NCBI GenBank assembly: GCA_964415885.1
Contig: CAYQCE010000039.1
Span: forward strand, 1 to 34,140
Reading direction: 5' to 3'
DNA length: 34,140 bases
From: CAYQCE01 sp964415885
Lineage (GTDB): Bacteria; Zixibacteria; MSB-5A5; JAABVY01; JAHJOQ01
Position numbers and translations under genes: made by a program. Under the pieces are notes generated by a model. The model was not told the origin of the DNA and ran no database searches. It was given only the letters and a program-made list of their open reading frames with translations. How positions within the stretch are numbered: the first letter of the stretch is position 1; every line of letters begins with the position of its first letter. This document shows positions 1 through 7,183 of this stretch, piece by piece.

Positions 1-301
1 CTTCGGGCTTGTTGAAAAACCGCACGACAACGGTCTTTGCGAGTGAGCGTAGCGACGTGGCAATCTCAAAGCAGCCGTATAGTATTGCCTGACTATGAGA
101 TCGCCACGTCGCTACGCTCCTCGAGATGACTGCTCTGCATGAGGCCGCAGGGTTTCCCGACAAGCCACAGGCTGTGGGCCACCCGGCCGAATCACACGCC
201 CGCGAAATGCCGCCACAGGGTCTGGCGTAACAGCTTCCTAAACAGCCCGTTTGTCTGGGCTATATTGTGAAGCGTATGTATATTAAGTCCGAGGCGTTGA
301 A
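1..301. other. Intergenic region upstream of hemW
   Basis: No protein gene is supported here. The stretch holds a long imperfect palindrome (listed separately), several smaller GC-rich inverted repeats around 160-205 and 262-275, and the start region of hemW. Positions 5-19 (gggcttgttgaaaaa) differ by one base from 33643-33657 just upstream of the transposase at the other end of the window, which may mark an insertion-sequence end. No convincing promoter was found for hemW. Confidence 0.6.
45..119. repeat. Long imperfect palindrome (dispersed REP/MITE-like element)
   Basis: Positions 45-61 are a perfect 17-bp inverted match to 103-119. After one A/C mismatch the stem continues with ATCTCA (63-68) against TGAGAT (96-101). 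The loop is 27 nt. The sequence type (gaggagcgtagcgacgtggcaatct) is the kind of short non-autonomous palindrome often scattered between genes in environmental bacterial genomes. A fragment with the same 'cattgcgaggagc' core lies near 18719. It has no coding capacity. Whether it is a mobile miniature element or a structured RNA end cannot be told from one window. Confidence 0.7.
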
Positions 302-1435
302 ATGAACCTATCGCTCTACATTCACATACCGTTCTGCAAGACGAAGTGTATCTACTGCGATTTCTATTCGATTACGTCACTCGACAAGAGTGCGTGTATC
401 GCGAGCAAAATTGCAGACGAACTCCATATTGTGTCAAAGCGTCTGATATCTGAAGAGTCCAGATTCAGCACGGTCTTTCTCGGCGGCGGAACTCCATCCC
501 TCCTTGATCCCGACAGGATCACGAAGATTATCACGACCGCGAGCAAGCTAATAGATATTGACGAGGATGCCGAAGTGACGATCGAGGTGAATCCGGATGA
601 TGTAGCTCCAGAGAAGGCAGATAAGTGGGCTGCATCCGGAATCAACAGGGTTTCGATCGGTGCGCAATCGTTCAATGATCGCGAACTCGAGTTTCTAACC
701 AGGAGGCACTCCGCTTCTCACGTCAGAGAGGCTATAGAGGTCATCCGTTCAAGCGGGATAAAGAATCTCTCGCTCGACTTGATCTATGGGATTCCGGGGC
801 AGACCATCGACTCCTGGCTGGAGACAGTGCGAACCGCATGCTCGATCGACCCACAGCATATCTCAATGTACTGCCTGACCGCAGAAGAGAATACGCCGCT
901 CTTTGATATGATAAAGCGTGGCAAGGTCGAGATGCCGGACGATGACTCGTTGTTTGAACAATACTCTCGCGCAATAGACTTGCTCGATGAACACGGCATC
1001 CTGCAATATGAGATATCGAATTTCGCGAAGACCGGCTTCGAATCGCGCCACAATCTCACCTACTGGACACTAAGGCCATATATCGGGATCGGGCCGTCCG
1101 CAGCATCGTACATCCATCCGAATCGCTGGAAGAATGTCAGCGATCTCGATGAATATGTGCGGAGAATCGAGGCGGGTAATGATGCTGTCGAGGAAAGCGA
1201 ATCATTGAGCGCAGAGACACAGGCCGATGAGTATGTCATGCTATCGCTTCGGCTTGCCGATGGTCTCGATCTCGGTGAATACTCACGGCGATTTGACGTT
1301 GATCTACTGCATGCCAACAGGGATAAGCTCGACAGATTCCGGGATGAAGGTCTTATACAGCTCGATCAGAACAGGCTTAGGCTTACGAGAAGAGGGATGT
1401 TTCTGTCAGATGAGATAATCGGGCATCTGACCTGA
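302..1435 (+). CDS. hemW: HemW-like radical SAM protein (heme chaperone family)
   Basis: 377 aa, the usual length for HemW, formerly annotated as oxygen-independent coproporphyrinogen III oxidase-like. The N-terminus reads YIHIPFC followed by the radical SAM cluster motif C12-x3-C16-x2-C19, ending in CDF as in HemW rather than the CGC-type ending of true HemN. A glycine-rich SAM-binding GGGTPS lies at residues 61-66. The family is cytoplasmic, binds a 4Fe-4S cluster and heme, and is thought to deliver heme to membrane proteins rather than decarboxylate coproporphyrinogen. The start is supported by GAGG seven bases upstream of the ATG. It stands alone: no heme-biosynthesis gene is adjacent. 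Family call is firm; heme transfer is inferred from the family. Confidence 0.93.
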   Translation: MNLSLYIHIPFCKTKCIYCDFYSITSLDKSACIASKIADELHIVSKRLISEESRFSTVFLGGGTPSLLDPDRITKIITTASKLIDIDEDAEVTIEVNPDDVAPEKADKWAASGINRVSIGAQSFNDRELEFLTRRHSASHVREAIEVIRSSGIKNLSLDLIYGIPGQTIDSWLETVRTACSIDPQHISMYCLTAEENTPLFDMIKRGKVEMPDDDSLFEQYSRAIDLLDEHGILQYEISNFAKTGFESRHNLTYWTLRPYIGIGPSAASYIHPNRWKNVSDLDEYVRRIEAGNDAVEESESLSAETQADEYVMLSLRLADGLDLGEYSRRFDVDLLHANRDKLDRFRDEGLIQLDQNRLRLTRRGMFLSDEIIGHLT

Positions 1436-1641
1436 ATCGAGTTCGAGCTTTTCACGCCTCATTTCATCTGGGCGACTCTTTTCTGTATTCCGTAAGCCAC
1501 CGAAACTGAAACAGCTCTGTTCGGGGCATCCAGAAGCGCTGTTCATATGCTCGTAATAGAACTGACTCGGCAGTTTTGAGATTTGTTCCGACACTGAGTA
1601 TCCCGGTTTGATATGATTGTTGTTACGTCAGCAACTCGTTG

Positions 1642-1709
1642 TGTAAGAGCGCAGTTGAGCGTCAATCTTGAAGCGCAAGGGTGGAAAGCGCTCTTACACC
1701 TTCCACCCT
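1642..1709. repeat. Overlapping inverted repeats 3' of the small-protein operon
   Basis: GTGTAAGAGCGC at 1642-1653 has a perfect 12-bp inverted copy at 1688-1699. A second helix, GGTGGAA (1680-1686) with TTCCACC (1701-1707), interleaves with it: its left arm is in the loop of the first and its right arm lies beyond. The two therefore form either a pseudoknot or mutually exclusive hairpins. The structure begins 24 nt past the stop of the last small gene on the minus strand. There is no U-tract, so it is not a classical intrinsic terminator; it could be a processed or stabilised 3' end. Confidence 0.55.
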
Positions 1710-1722
1710 GCGAATTGCGAAC

Positions 1723-1932
1723 TTAGTATTCCGGATTCGGCTCGAAGTTCTCGGTATCGAATGTGCCCTGCAGCACGATGCGATACTCACCCGTGGTCGG
1801 GTTGACCGAATCGACCTGGCAGCGGCAGCTGGTGGAATGATACAGAATGTCTGTGAACTTCTGCCTCATCCATGCCGGCGATGACGGTGTTCTCTCTATC
1901 GAGTTGATCTCCTTGATATTCCACTTCTGCAT
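1723..1932 (-). CDS. Small conserved-motif protein A (third in small-protein operon)
   Basis: 69 aa, no recognised family. It aligns along its whole length with the 69-aa neighbour at 1995-2204, about 31 identical positions by eye. Shared blocks are ERTP at 13-16, SP at 18-19, LY at 30-31, SCR at 35-37, TGEYRIVL at 47-54 and a GT-x-DT near the end. It has no signal peptide or membrane segment. Start choice is supported by AGGAG eight bases upstream of the ATG. It is probably translated from the same message as the upstream CphA-N-like gene. Function unknown; a short secreted or modified peptide, or a structural small protein, are all open. Confidence 0.7.
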   Translation of the reverse strand: MQKWNIKEINSIERTPSSPAWMRQKFTDILYHSTSCRCQVDSVNPTTGEYRIVLQGTFDTENFEPNPEY

Positions 1933-1994
1933 TACAGCTTCTCCTGTAGTTTGAGCTTACACTTCGGGTTGATTTCGACTGACATCATCCGGCA

Positions 1995-2204
1995 CTAATA
2001 AATGTTGTACCAGAAGCTCGGATCGGTGTCGAGCGTTCCAGTCAGTACGATGCGATATTCGCCGGTTTCTGTGTTGCAGTTTTCCACCTTTGCGCGACAG
2101 GAGACCGAGCTGTAAAGCAAGTTGGTGATGTTCCAGTTCATCGCGTTGGGAGAGGTTGGCGTCCGCTCGAAATTGCGGAAGTCATTGAAATTGAACCTCT
2201 TCAT
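1995..2204 (-). CDS. Small conserved-motif protein B (second in small-protein operon)
   Basis: 69 aa, a paralog of the protein encoded at 1723-1932 (same length, same ERTP-x-SP, SCR and TGEYRIVL blocks, same terminal Tyr). A very strong ribosome site, GAGGAGG six bases before the ATG, suggests high expression. A conserved single Cys in the SCR block and another Cys at residue 43 are visible. No known domain is recognised. The retention of the central motif in two tandem copies supports a real, selected gene rather than a random ORF. Confidence 0.72.
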   Translation of the reverse strand: MKRFNFNDFRNFERTPTSPNAMNWNITNLLYSSVSCRAKVENCNTETGEYRIVLTGTLDTDPSFWYNIY

Positions 2205-2248
2205 CTAAAACCTCCTCGTTTGGGTTTGATTCCGAACGCACTGACCTT

Positions 2249-2440
2249 TCAGATGCGTCCGACTTCTATTTTTCTCTTAAGTCTCGAATCATCGCTCTCT
2301 GCACGGCAGTTGAGGACAATCCGATACCTGGATTTCGGCGTCCGTTCATTGTCCGTTTCAAACTCGGCCGCACCGGCTGAGTCGTTCACGAACAGCTTCC
2401 TAATTCTGTTTTTCGGTTGCTTGACCGTGGTTTCAGGCAC
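2249..2440 (-). CDS. Small protein C, divergent paralog, GTG start overlapping upstream stop
   Basis: About 63 aa from a GTG at 2440 that is preceded, six bases earlier, by GGAGG. An ATG at 2455 in the same frame is possible but has a poorer ribosome site. The GTG lies just before the TGA of the upstream 225-aa gene, an arrangement that suggests translational coupling. The protein shares the YRIVL core with its two downstream neighbours, and an LF...S...A...E spacing that matches their LY...S...A...E, with a three-residue insertion. Otherwise it has diverged and lacks the SCR cysteine. It is basic at its C-terminus. Function unknown. Confidence 0.6.
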   Translation of the reverse strand: MPETTVKQPKNRIRKLFVNDSAGAAEFETDNERTPKSRYRIVLNCRAESDDSRLKRKIEVGRI

Positions 2441-3110
2441 GATTCTCCTCCCCATCTCTTCCGCTCTCTTCGCCGGAGAAGAAGAACCCGAACCGCTCGA
2501 GAGTATCGAGCGCCATCATGGTCTCCCCCCTGCTCCAGCCCAATCGGTCCACCAGCTCATCGGTATCGATTCTGGTCCCGGGATCCGTAATCAGATGCTC
2601 AGCGAGCTCGAGGACGTATCGATGTCGCTCGGACAGCCCTCTCTTGTTAAGGATTGTTGAGACCAGATGAACCGCGTACTGGGCGGCGAACAGTCCTGCT
2701 CTCGCATTTACGCATTCTATGAAAAGATCGAATCTGTTGTCCGGCTTCTTCCATCCGCAGGTCAGTCCGGAGCATTTCGACATCCCGCCAATTCTCACCT
2801 GCATATCGACAATCACATGCTCGATCAGATGGGCGACATCGGCACAATCCCCGACACGCTTGACCGAAACACCTGATTCCTCCTCGAGATAGAGAGGGAG
2901 CGACTGCCACTCCTCGCAGCAGGAGTGCCGGGTGATAGTCGGGAAAAATTCCGCGAGTTCTCCGAAGACTTTCAAGAATTTCGCCCGCTCGAAACCGCCG
3001 GACGGCTCTATGTCGATTACCATCTTGATCTGCGCTACTCCCGGTTGAAATCGACTGTACAGCTTGAGGACTTCCGGGAAGTGGCCGTACAGTATCGCTA
3101 GTATTTCCAT
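2433..3110 (-). CDS. Stand-alone cyanophycin-synthetase N-domain-like protein with C-terminal winged helix
   Basis: 225 aa. Residues 1-155 resemble the N-terminal domain of cyanophycin synthetase (CphA): an F-x-x-x-F...FPTITRHSC block (about 45-65), the strongly recognisable VAHLIEHV (92-99) followed by DMQ and a GGM turn, and a FDLFIEC...AGLFAAQYAVHLV block (128-150) matching the family's Y-x-V-x-F-E-Y...A-G-x-Y-A-x-x-A-A-x-x-L. The ATP-grasp and Mur-ligase domains of CphA are absent. Residues 175-212 look like a winged helix (DTDELVDRLGWSR...ALDTLERFGFF). The start ATG lacks a good ribosome site, so a different start is possible. It heads the operon of three small proteins and overlaps the first. 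Domain match is from memory of the family; a role in peptide binding or regulation is inference. Confidence 0.7.
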   Translation of the reverse strand: MEILAILYGHFPEVLKLYSRFQPGVAQIKMVIDIEPSGGFERAKFLKVFGELAEFFPTITRHSCCEEWQSLPLYLEEESGVSVKRVGDCADVAHLIEHVIVDMQVRIGGMSKCSGLTCGWKKPDNRFDLFIECVNARAGLFAAQYAVHLVSTILNKRGLSERHRYVLELAEHLITDPGTRIDTDELVDRLGWSRGETMMALDTLERFGFFFSGEESGRDGEENRA

Positions 3111-3340
3111 TTAGTGATCTTGTGCTCTTAAGCTTCCAATTCTTGACGGACTGTTGTGCTACGTTTATTTTAATCGACAGAGAATCTGGACTCTTTAGCT
3201 CCGAGAACTCATTTTGACACACTTTTAACCCTCTCCTGACATCGGAAAACTGATTGTTATATCTTCACTTCTGACATACATTTCAGTCTGAAACGGCATC
3301 GAAAGCCGGATATCAAGTAGGTTTAGCGCAGAGTGAGATA

Positions 3341-4669
3341 ATGGAGCTGTTTCGAGATGACACAGAAAAGGACGGTTTAGACCCGCCTCGACCACTCGCA
3401 GAAAAAATGCGTCCGAACAGGATTGAGGAGTTCGTCGGACAGGAGCATCTTCTCGGGGAGGGCAAACCGATCCGCAGATCGATCGAGCGGCGCAAGATTC
3501 CATCGATGATCTTCTGGGGGCCGCCCGGCTGCGGCAAGACCACGCTCGCGAATCTGCTCGCCGATTCAATCGATGCCCAGTTTGCGCCGGTTTCGGCCGT
3601 CGCGGCATCGCTGAAGGATGTTCGCAAGATAGTCGAGCGGGCAGAGAAGGAATGGACGATCTACCACAAGAACACAGTACTGTTCGTCGACGAGATCCAC
3701 CGCTTCAACAAGGCGCAGCAGGACTATTTCCTTCCTCATGTGGAGAAAGGGTCGGTCATACTTCTCGGCGCGACCACCGAGAATCCGTCGTTCGAGGTAA
3801 TCGGTCCGCTCCTCTCTCGATGTCAGGTGTATGTGCTGTACCAGCTCGACGCCCGCCACATCCGCACAATTATCGATCGTGCTCTTAGCGATTCCGAGCG
3901 TGGGCTCGGCGAATACAACATCAACCTCGAAGACGACGTGTACGACTTCTTGATCGCGATGTCTTCCGGTGATGCGCGTCGTGCGCTGTCGTATATCGAG
4001 ATGATCGCGGAGCAGTATAAGACAGAAGAGCCGACCGTTATCACGCGCGAGGAGGCCGAGAATGTCCTCCAGAAGAAAACGCTGCTCTATGACAAGGGCG
4101 GCGAGGAGCACTGCAATCTCATCTCAGCGCTTCACAAAGCTGTGCGCGGCTCGGATGTCGATGCCGCGATTTACTGGCTCGCGCGCATGCTCGATTCCGG
4201 CGAGGACCCGCTCTATCTCGCACGCCGGATCATTCGCATGTCGGTCGAGGATATCGGCGCCGCCGATCCGAATGCGCTCCCGATCTGTATCGCGGCCCGT
4301 GACGCCTACCATATGCTCGGTTCTCCCGAGGGCGAGCTGGCGCTGGTCGAGGCGGTCGTCTATCTCGCGACCGCGCCGAAGTCGAACCGGCTCTACAAGG
4401 CATACGGCAAGGCGAAACGCGCGATCGCCGAGAATCCGTCCGAACCCGTACCGCTGCATATTCGTAACGCCCCGACGAGACTTATGAAAGATCTCGAGTA
4501 CGGCAAGGGATATGAGTACGCGCACGATTTCGAGGATGCTGTCTCCGCGCAAACATACCTCCCGGATTCTTTGAAGGATATGAAGTTTTACGAACCCTCT
4601 AGTTTCGGATTCGAGAAGACAATAAAAGAGCGCCTGGAATGGTGGGAGAAGAAGAAGAGGGGGGAGTAG
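3341..4669 (+). CDS. rarA: Replication-associated recombination protein A (RarA/MgsA), AAA+ ATPase
   Basis: 442 aa, the normal size for RarA. RPLAEKMRP...F-GQ-HLL near the N-terminus is typical. The Walker A is at 60-68 (GPPGCGKTT), Walker B at 113-120 (LFVDEIH) followed by RFNKAQQD, and sensor 1 is GATTENPSF at about 143-151. The C-terminal part has the SSGDARRAL sensor-2 block and the tetramerisation/clamp-loader-like helical domain ending in the YGKGYEYAHD region. The family acts at stalled forks and interacts with SSB and the beta clamp. The ATG is preceded only by a weak GAGTGAG. It is divergent from the small-protein operon across about 230 bp. Confidence 0.95.
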   Translation: MELFRDDTEKDGLDPPRPLAEKMRPNRIEEFVGQEHLLGEGKPIRRSIERRKIPSMIFWGPPGCGKTTLANLLADSIDAQFAPVSAVAASLKDVRKIVERAEKEWTIYHKNTVLFVDEIHRFNKAQQDYFLPHVEKGSVILLGATTENPSFEVIGPLLSRCQVYVLYQLDARHIRTIIDRALSDSERGLGEYNINLEDDVYDFLIAMSSGDARRALSYIEMIAEQYKTEEPTVITREEAENVLQKKTLLYDKGGEEHCNLISALHKAVRGSDVDAAIYWLARMLDSGEDPLYLARRIIRMSVEDIGAADPNALPICIAARDAYHMLGSPEGELALVEAVVYLATAPKSNRLYKAYGKAKRAIAENPSEPVPLHIRNAPTRLMKDLEYGKGYEYAHDFEDAVSAQTYLPDSLKDMKFYEPSSFGFEKTIKERLEWWEKKKRGE

Positions 4670-4678
4670 GCGATCTCC

Positions 4679-5404
4679 TCAATCCTCCATTTCCCCGAAA
4701 TGCTTATCCATGCATTCCGGGCAGATAGAGTGCGTGAAGCCGTAGCCCTTGCGGTTGCGGAAGTATGTGTCGACCGCCTCCCAGTAACCGGCGTCATTCC
4801 GGACATTTTTGCAGTATGAGCAGATCGGAAGAATCCCGCGGAGTTCCTCGATCTCCCGGACTTTCTCCTGCAATTCGTGGTTGCGCCAGATCAGCGAAAG
4901 ATGGGACTCCACGAGTTCCCTGAGCTGCCTCATCAGCTTTTCGATCGCAGACGAGTACGAGTTCGGGTTATCGTCGAGAACACAGATAGTACCGAATACC
5001 TGGCCGTTCGGAAGCAGTATCGGGAAACCGAGGTACGAAATCATATTGAGCTTGATATCGGGGTTCTGATCCCACTCGGGATCGCTCGTGGCATCGGGAA
5101 CTATCAGCTTGTCCTTCGATTTGATGACAGTCTCGCAGTATAGACCGGAGCCGGGAAGATGCTCGGAGTCTCCCGGATTGTATGAAATGCCCTCTGTATG
5201 GCTCGAAACGAACACCTCGATCTCAGGCCAACTCACCCGCATTATGAGCCCTGCGGGGACCCCGGCGATTTCAGCGAGAGTATTCGCGAGTTCCTGCCAC
5301 TTGCGTAGAGTCGGCTCGTCGACATCGAACGGTTCGGCCGGGACATCAAAACCGGCCTGCTTTGGCGTGACTGATTTCGACTGCTCGTCCGCAACTGGAT
5401 TCAT
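4679..5404 (-). CDS. GAF-domain sensor protein with C-terminal Cys4 motif
   Basis: About 241 aa from the ATG at 5404, which has GGAG six bases upstream; an earlier in-frame ATG at 5416 has none. Residues ~30-180 form a GAF domain (VPAGLIMRV, YCETVI, VPDATSDPEW, YLGFPILLPNGQVFGTICVLD). A short coiled coil (LQEKVREIEELRG) follows, then LPICSYCKNVR...GYW...F-x-H-S-ICPECM. This last segment is a recurrent C-terminal tail of PAS/GAF proteins with two CxxC pairs, probably binding zinc. No output kinase, cyclase or DNA-binding domain is present, so the partner is unknown. It converges with rarA, with only about 9 bp between them. Confidence 0.85.
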   Translation of the reverse strand: MNPVADEQSKSVTPKQAGFDVPAEPFDVDEPTLRKWQELANTLAEIAGVPAGLIMRVSWPEIEVFVSSHTEGISYNPGDSEHLPGSGLYCETVIKSKDKLIVPDATSDPEWDQNPDIKLNMISYLGFPILLPNGQVFGTICVLDDNPNSYSSAIEKLMRQLRELVESHLSLIWRNHELQEKVREIEELRGILPICSYCKNVRNDAGYWEAVDTYFRNRKGYGFTHSICPECMDKHFGEMED

Positions 5405-5636
5405 TTGAGACTCCATTCAACAGCATGGTACAGTTGCTGCCCTGGTTTTGATGTCGACCTGAATCCGTACAGGCTCAACACCTCTACTATCTGGAATCGT
5501 CACATACGGATCAATGTCTTAGCGGAGAACGCGAAACCACTACTTCGATTCGAAACAACTGTATGAAACGGCTAATGCCACCCGAGTCGCGTGGAAAAAA
5601 TTCGCGAAATCGCCCTTGAGGATTTATCTTAACCGC

Positions 5637-6518
5637 ATGCTGGCAAGGTTGCTTCTCCTGATTTCGGTCATTTCATGGGGATGGTCATTCGTGGCGACAA
5701 AGATCGCGCTCGACTATGTAACGCCGGCGGAACTACTCGGGATAAGGCTGGTTCTCGGAATTCCGATAATGGCGGCAGTTATCGCCGCGAGGCGGATCAA
5801 GTTCCGGTTCTCCAGGAAAGAGACAGTTAGACTCTCGCTTACAATTGGAGTCATCACCGTCCATTTCCTGATACAGGTGATCGGGTTGAAATATACGTCG
5901 GCGACGAACACCGGCTGGATCATCGCTATCTTCCCTCTCGTGATGGCGGTTACATCCGCGATCTTTCTGCGGGAGCGAATACGCCGAAACGATATCGCGG
6001 GAATCGCAGTCGCCACGGTCGGGATATTCCTGCTGATCAGCCGCGGGAATGTCTCGGATATCGGCATGGCATCGAATGTCGGTGACTGGCTGATAATCGG
6101 CTCAGCATTCACGTGGGCAGCATATTCAATCCTCACGCGCGACATTTCCCGAACACACCATCCGCTCGCCATAACTTTCATTTTGATCACCGCGTCAAGC
6201 GCGATCATGCTGATTTACATGGCGTTCACATCCGACTGGGGATCATTCACACGGATACCGCTACGCGGAGTGCTCGCCCTGCTATTTCTGGGAGTCGCCG
6301 CAACAGCGCTTGCGCACTGGTTTTGGCAGGAGGGGATATCGCGACTCGGCGCGGCGAAGGCAGGGATGTTTCTCTATCTCGAACCGCTCGCCACCACGGC
6401 GCTTGCAGTACCGATGCTTGGTGAGACATTTGGCGTATACGCAGCGATTGGTTCCGTGTGCGTGCTGGCGGGGGTCTGGATATCGCAGCACCGCAGGCGC
6501 AAATCGATTGGAAAATAA
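5637..6518 (+). CDS. EamA/DMT-family transporter (drug/metabolite transporter)
   Basis: 293 aa from the ATG at 5637; the frame also allows a TTG at 5616, but the family normally begins directly with the first membrane helix as in MLARLLLLISVISWGWSF. Two EamA repeats of about five helices each are visible: the first has W-G-x-x-F-V-A-T-K-I-A and ends near the ISRGN loop, and the second begins at the GDWLIIGSAFTWAAYSI segment. It ends with a basic tail (QHRRRKSIGK) placing the C-terminus in the cytoplasm. Family members export or import small metabolites; the substrate cannot be inferred. A strong terminator follows. Confidence 0.88.
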   Translation: MLARLLLLISVISWGWSFVATKIALDYVTPAELLGIRLVLGIPIMAAVIAARRIKFRFSRKETVRLSLTIGVITVHFLIQVIGLKYTSATNTGWIIAIFPLVMAVTSAIFLRERIRRNDIAGIAVATVGIFLLISRGNVSDIGMASNVGDWLIIGSAFTWAAYSILTRDISRTHHPLAITFILITASSAIMLIYMAFTSDWGSFTRIPLRGVLALLFLGVAATALAHWFWQEGISRLGAAKAGMFLYLEPLATTALAVPMLGETFGVYAAIGSVCVLAGVWISQHRRRKSIGK

Positions 6519-6550
6519 AGCGCCGCCCGATTTCTCGGGCGGCTTTATCC
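6519..6550 (+). terminator. Bidirectional intrinsic terminator between convergent genes
   Basis: A perfect 9-bp GC-rich stem, GCCGCCCGA (6522-6530) with TCGGGCGGC (6535-6543), has a 4-nt TTTC loop. On the plus strand it is followed by TTTAT; on the minus strand the stem is followed by GC and TTTATTTT. It sits between the convergent EamA and HU-like genes and can serve both. Confidence 0.88.
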
Positions 6551-6590
6551 TGCAAAGATAGAATATCTAAGTTGTCAATCCAAGGGCAGG

Positions 6591-6893
6591 TTACTTCTTC
6601 GGCGGAACGACAGCGTCCTTGCAAGACTTGGAAACACGGAACTTGACCGTGGTCTTGGCAGGGATCTTGATCTTTTCGCCGGTCTGCGGGTTACGGCCCA
6701 TGCGGGCTTTCCTCTTGGCCTTGACAAGCTTGCCGAATCCCGGAAGTGTGAACTCGCCGGACTTCTTGGTCTCTTTCACTGCGATGTTGTTCAGTGAATC
6801 GAGGAAGCTGTTGACTGCAACTTTCGTCATCTCGAGGTCGTTCGAAAGCTGCGAAACAAGCTGCGTCTTGGTCATAGGCTTTGATGCTGGCAT
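6591..6893 (-). CDS. HU/IHF-family DNA-binding protein
   Basis: 100 aa from the ATG at 6893, which has GGAGG with a 5-base spacer; an upstream in-frame start at 6935 is not needed and would overlap the leader. The fold is that of HU: N-terminal helices (MTKTQLVSQLSNDLEMTK), the G-F-G-K-L beta-strand entry, the DNA-binding arm R-K-A-R-x-G-R-N-P-Q-T-G-E-x-I-x-I-P, and the K-F-R strand. The last ten residues (CKDAVVPPKK) and the first six (MPASKP) are short extensions. Family members bend DNA and compact the nucleoid. It is single-gene, with its own 3' terminator. Confidence 0.93.
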   Translation of the reverse strand: MPASKPMTKTQLVSQLSNDLEMTKVAVNSFLDSLNNIAVKETKKSGEFTLPGFGKLVKAKRKARMGRNPQTGEKIKIPAKTTVKFRVSKSCKDAVVPPKK

Positions 6894-7070
6894 CTTACCC
6901 TCCATTGTTTCGACAATCCTGAAACGGACTGTCACTTGGTTTCAACTGCTTTATTAATCTTGTTATTACCCTCTATTTATGCACCTTTGAGCAAAGTCTA
7001 AAAAACCAAATCTCGTTTGACCCTGTTGTGGTAAGGCCAAAAATAGATTCTGCTATAAGTGCACGCAACA

Positions 7071-7100
7071 AAAAAATGCTGATTTCAGCGGGTTTTTGGA
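7071..7100 (-). terminator. Possible weak terminator downstream of asnS
   Basis: GCTGATTTCAGC at 7078-7089 forms a 4-bp stem with a 4-nt loop. On the minus strand it is preceded by CCC and followed by ATTTTTTTG; on the plus strand it is followed by GGGTTTTTGG. The stem is short, so efficiency is doubtful, but the T-runs on both sides and the position about 95 nt past the asnS stop fit a 3' end. Confidence 0.35.
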
Positions 7101-7183
7101 CTTTTTTTCGCGATTTGACCGCTTCAGGACTGTCTCAGACCCGATTCAGCAGGTTTTATGACCGAACCGGGACCGTCAATCAT

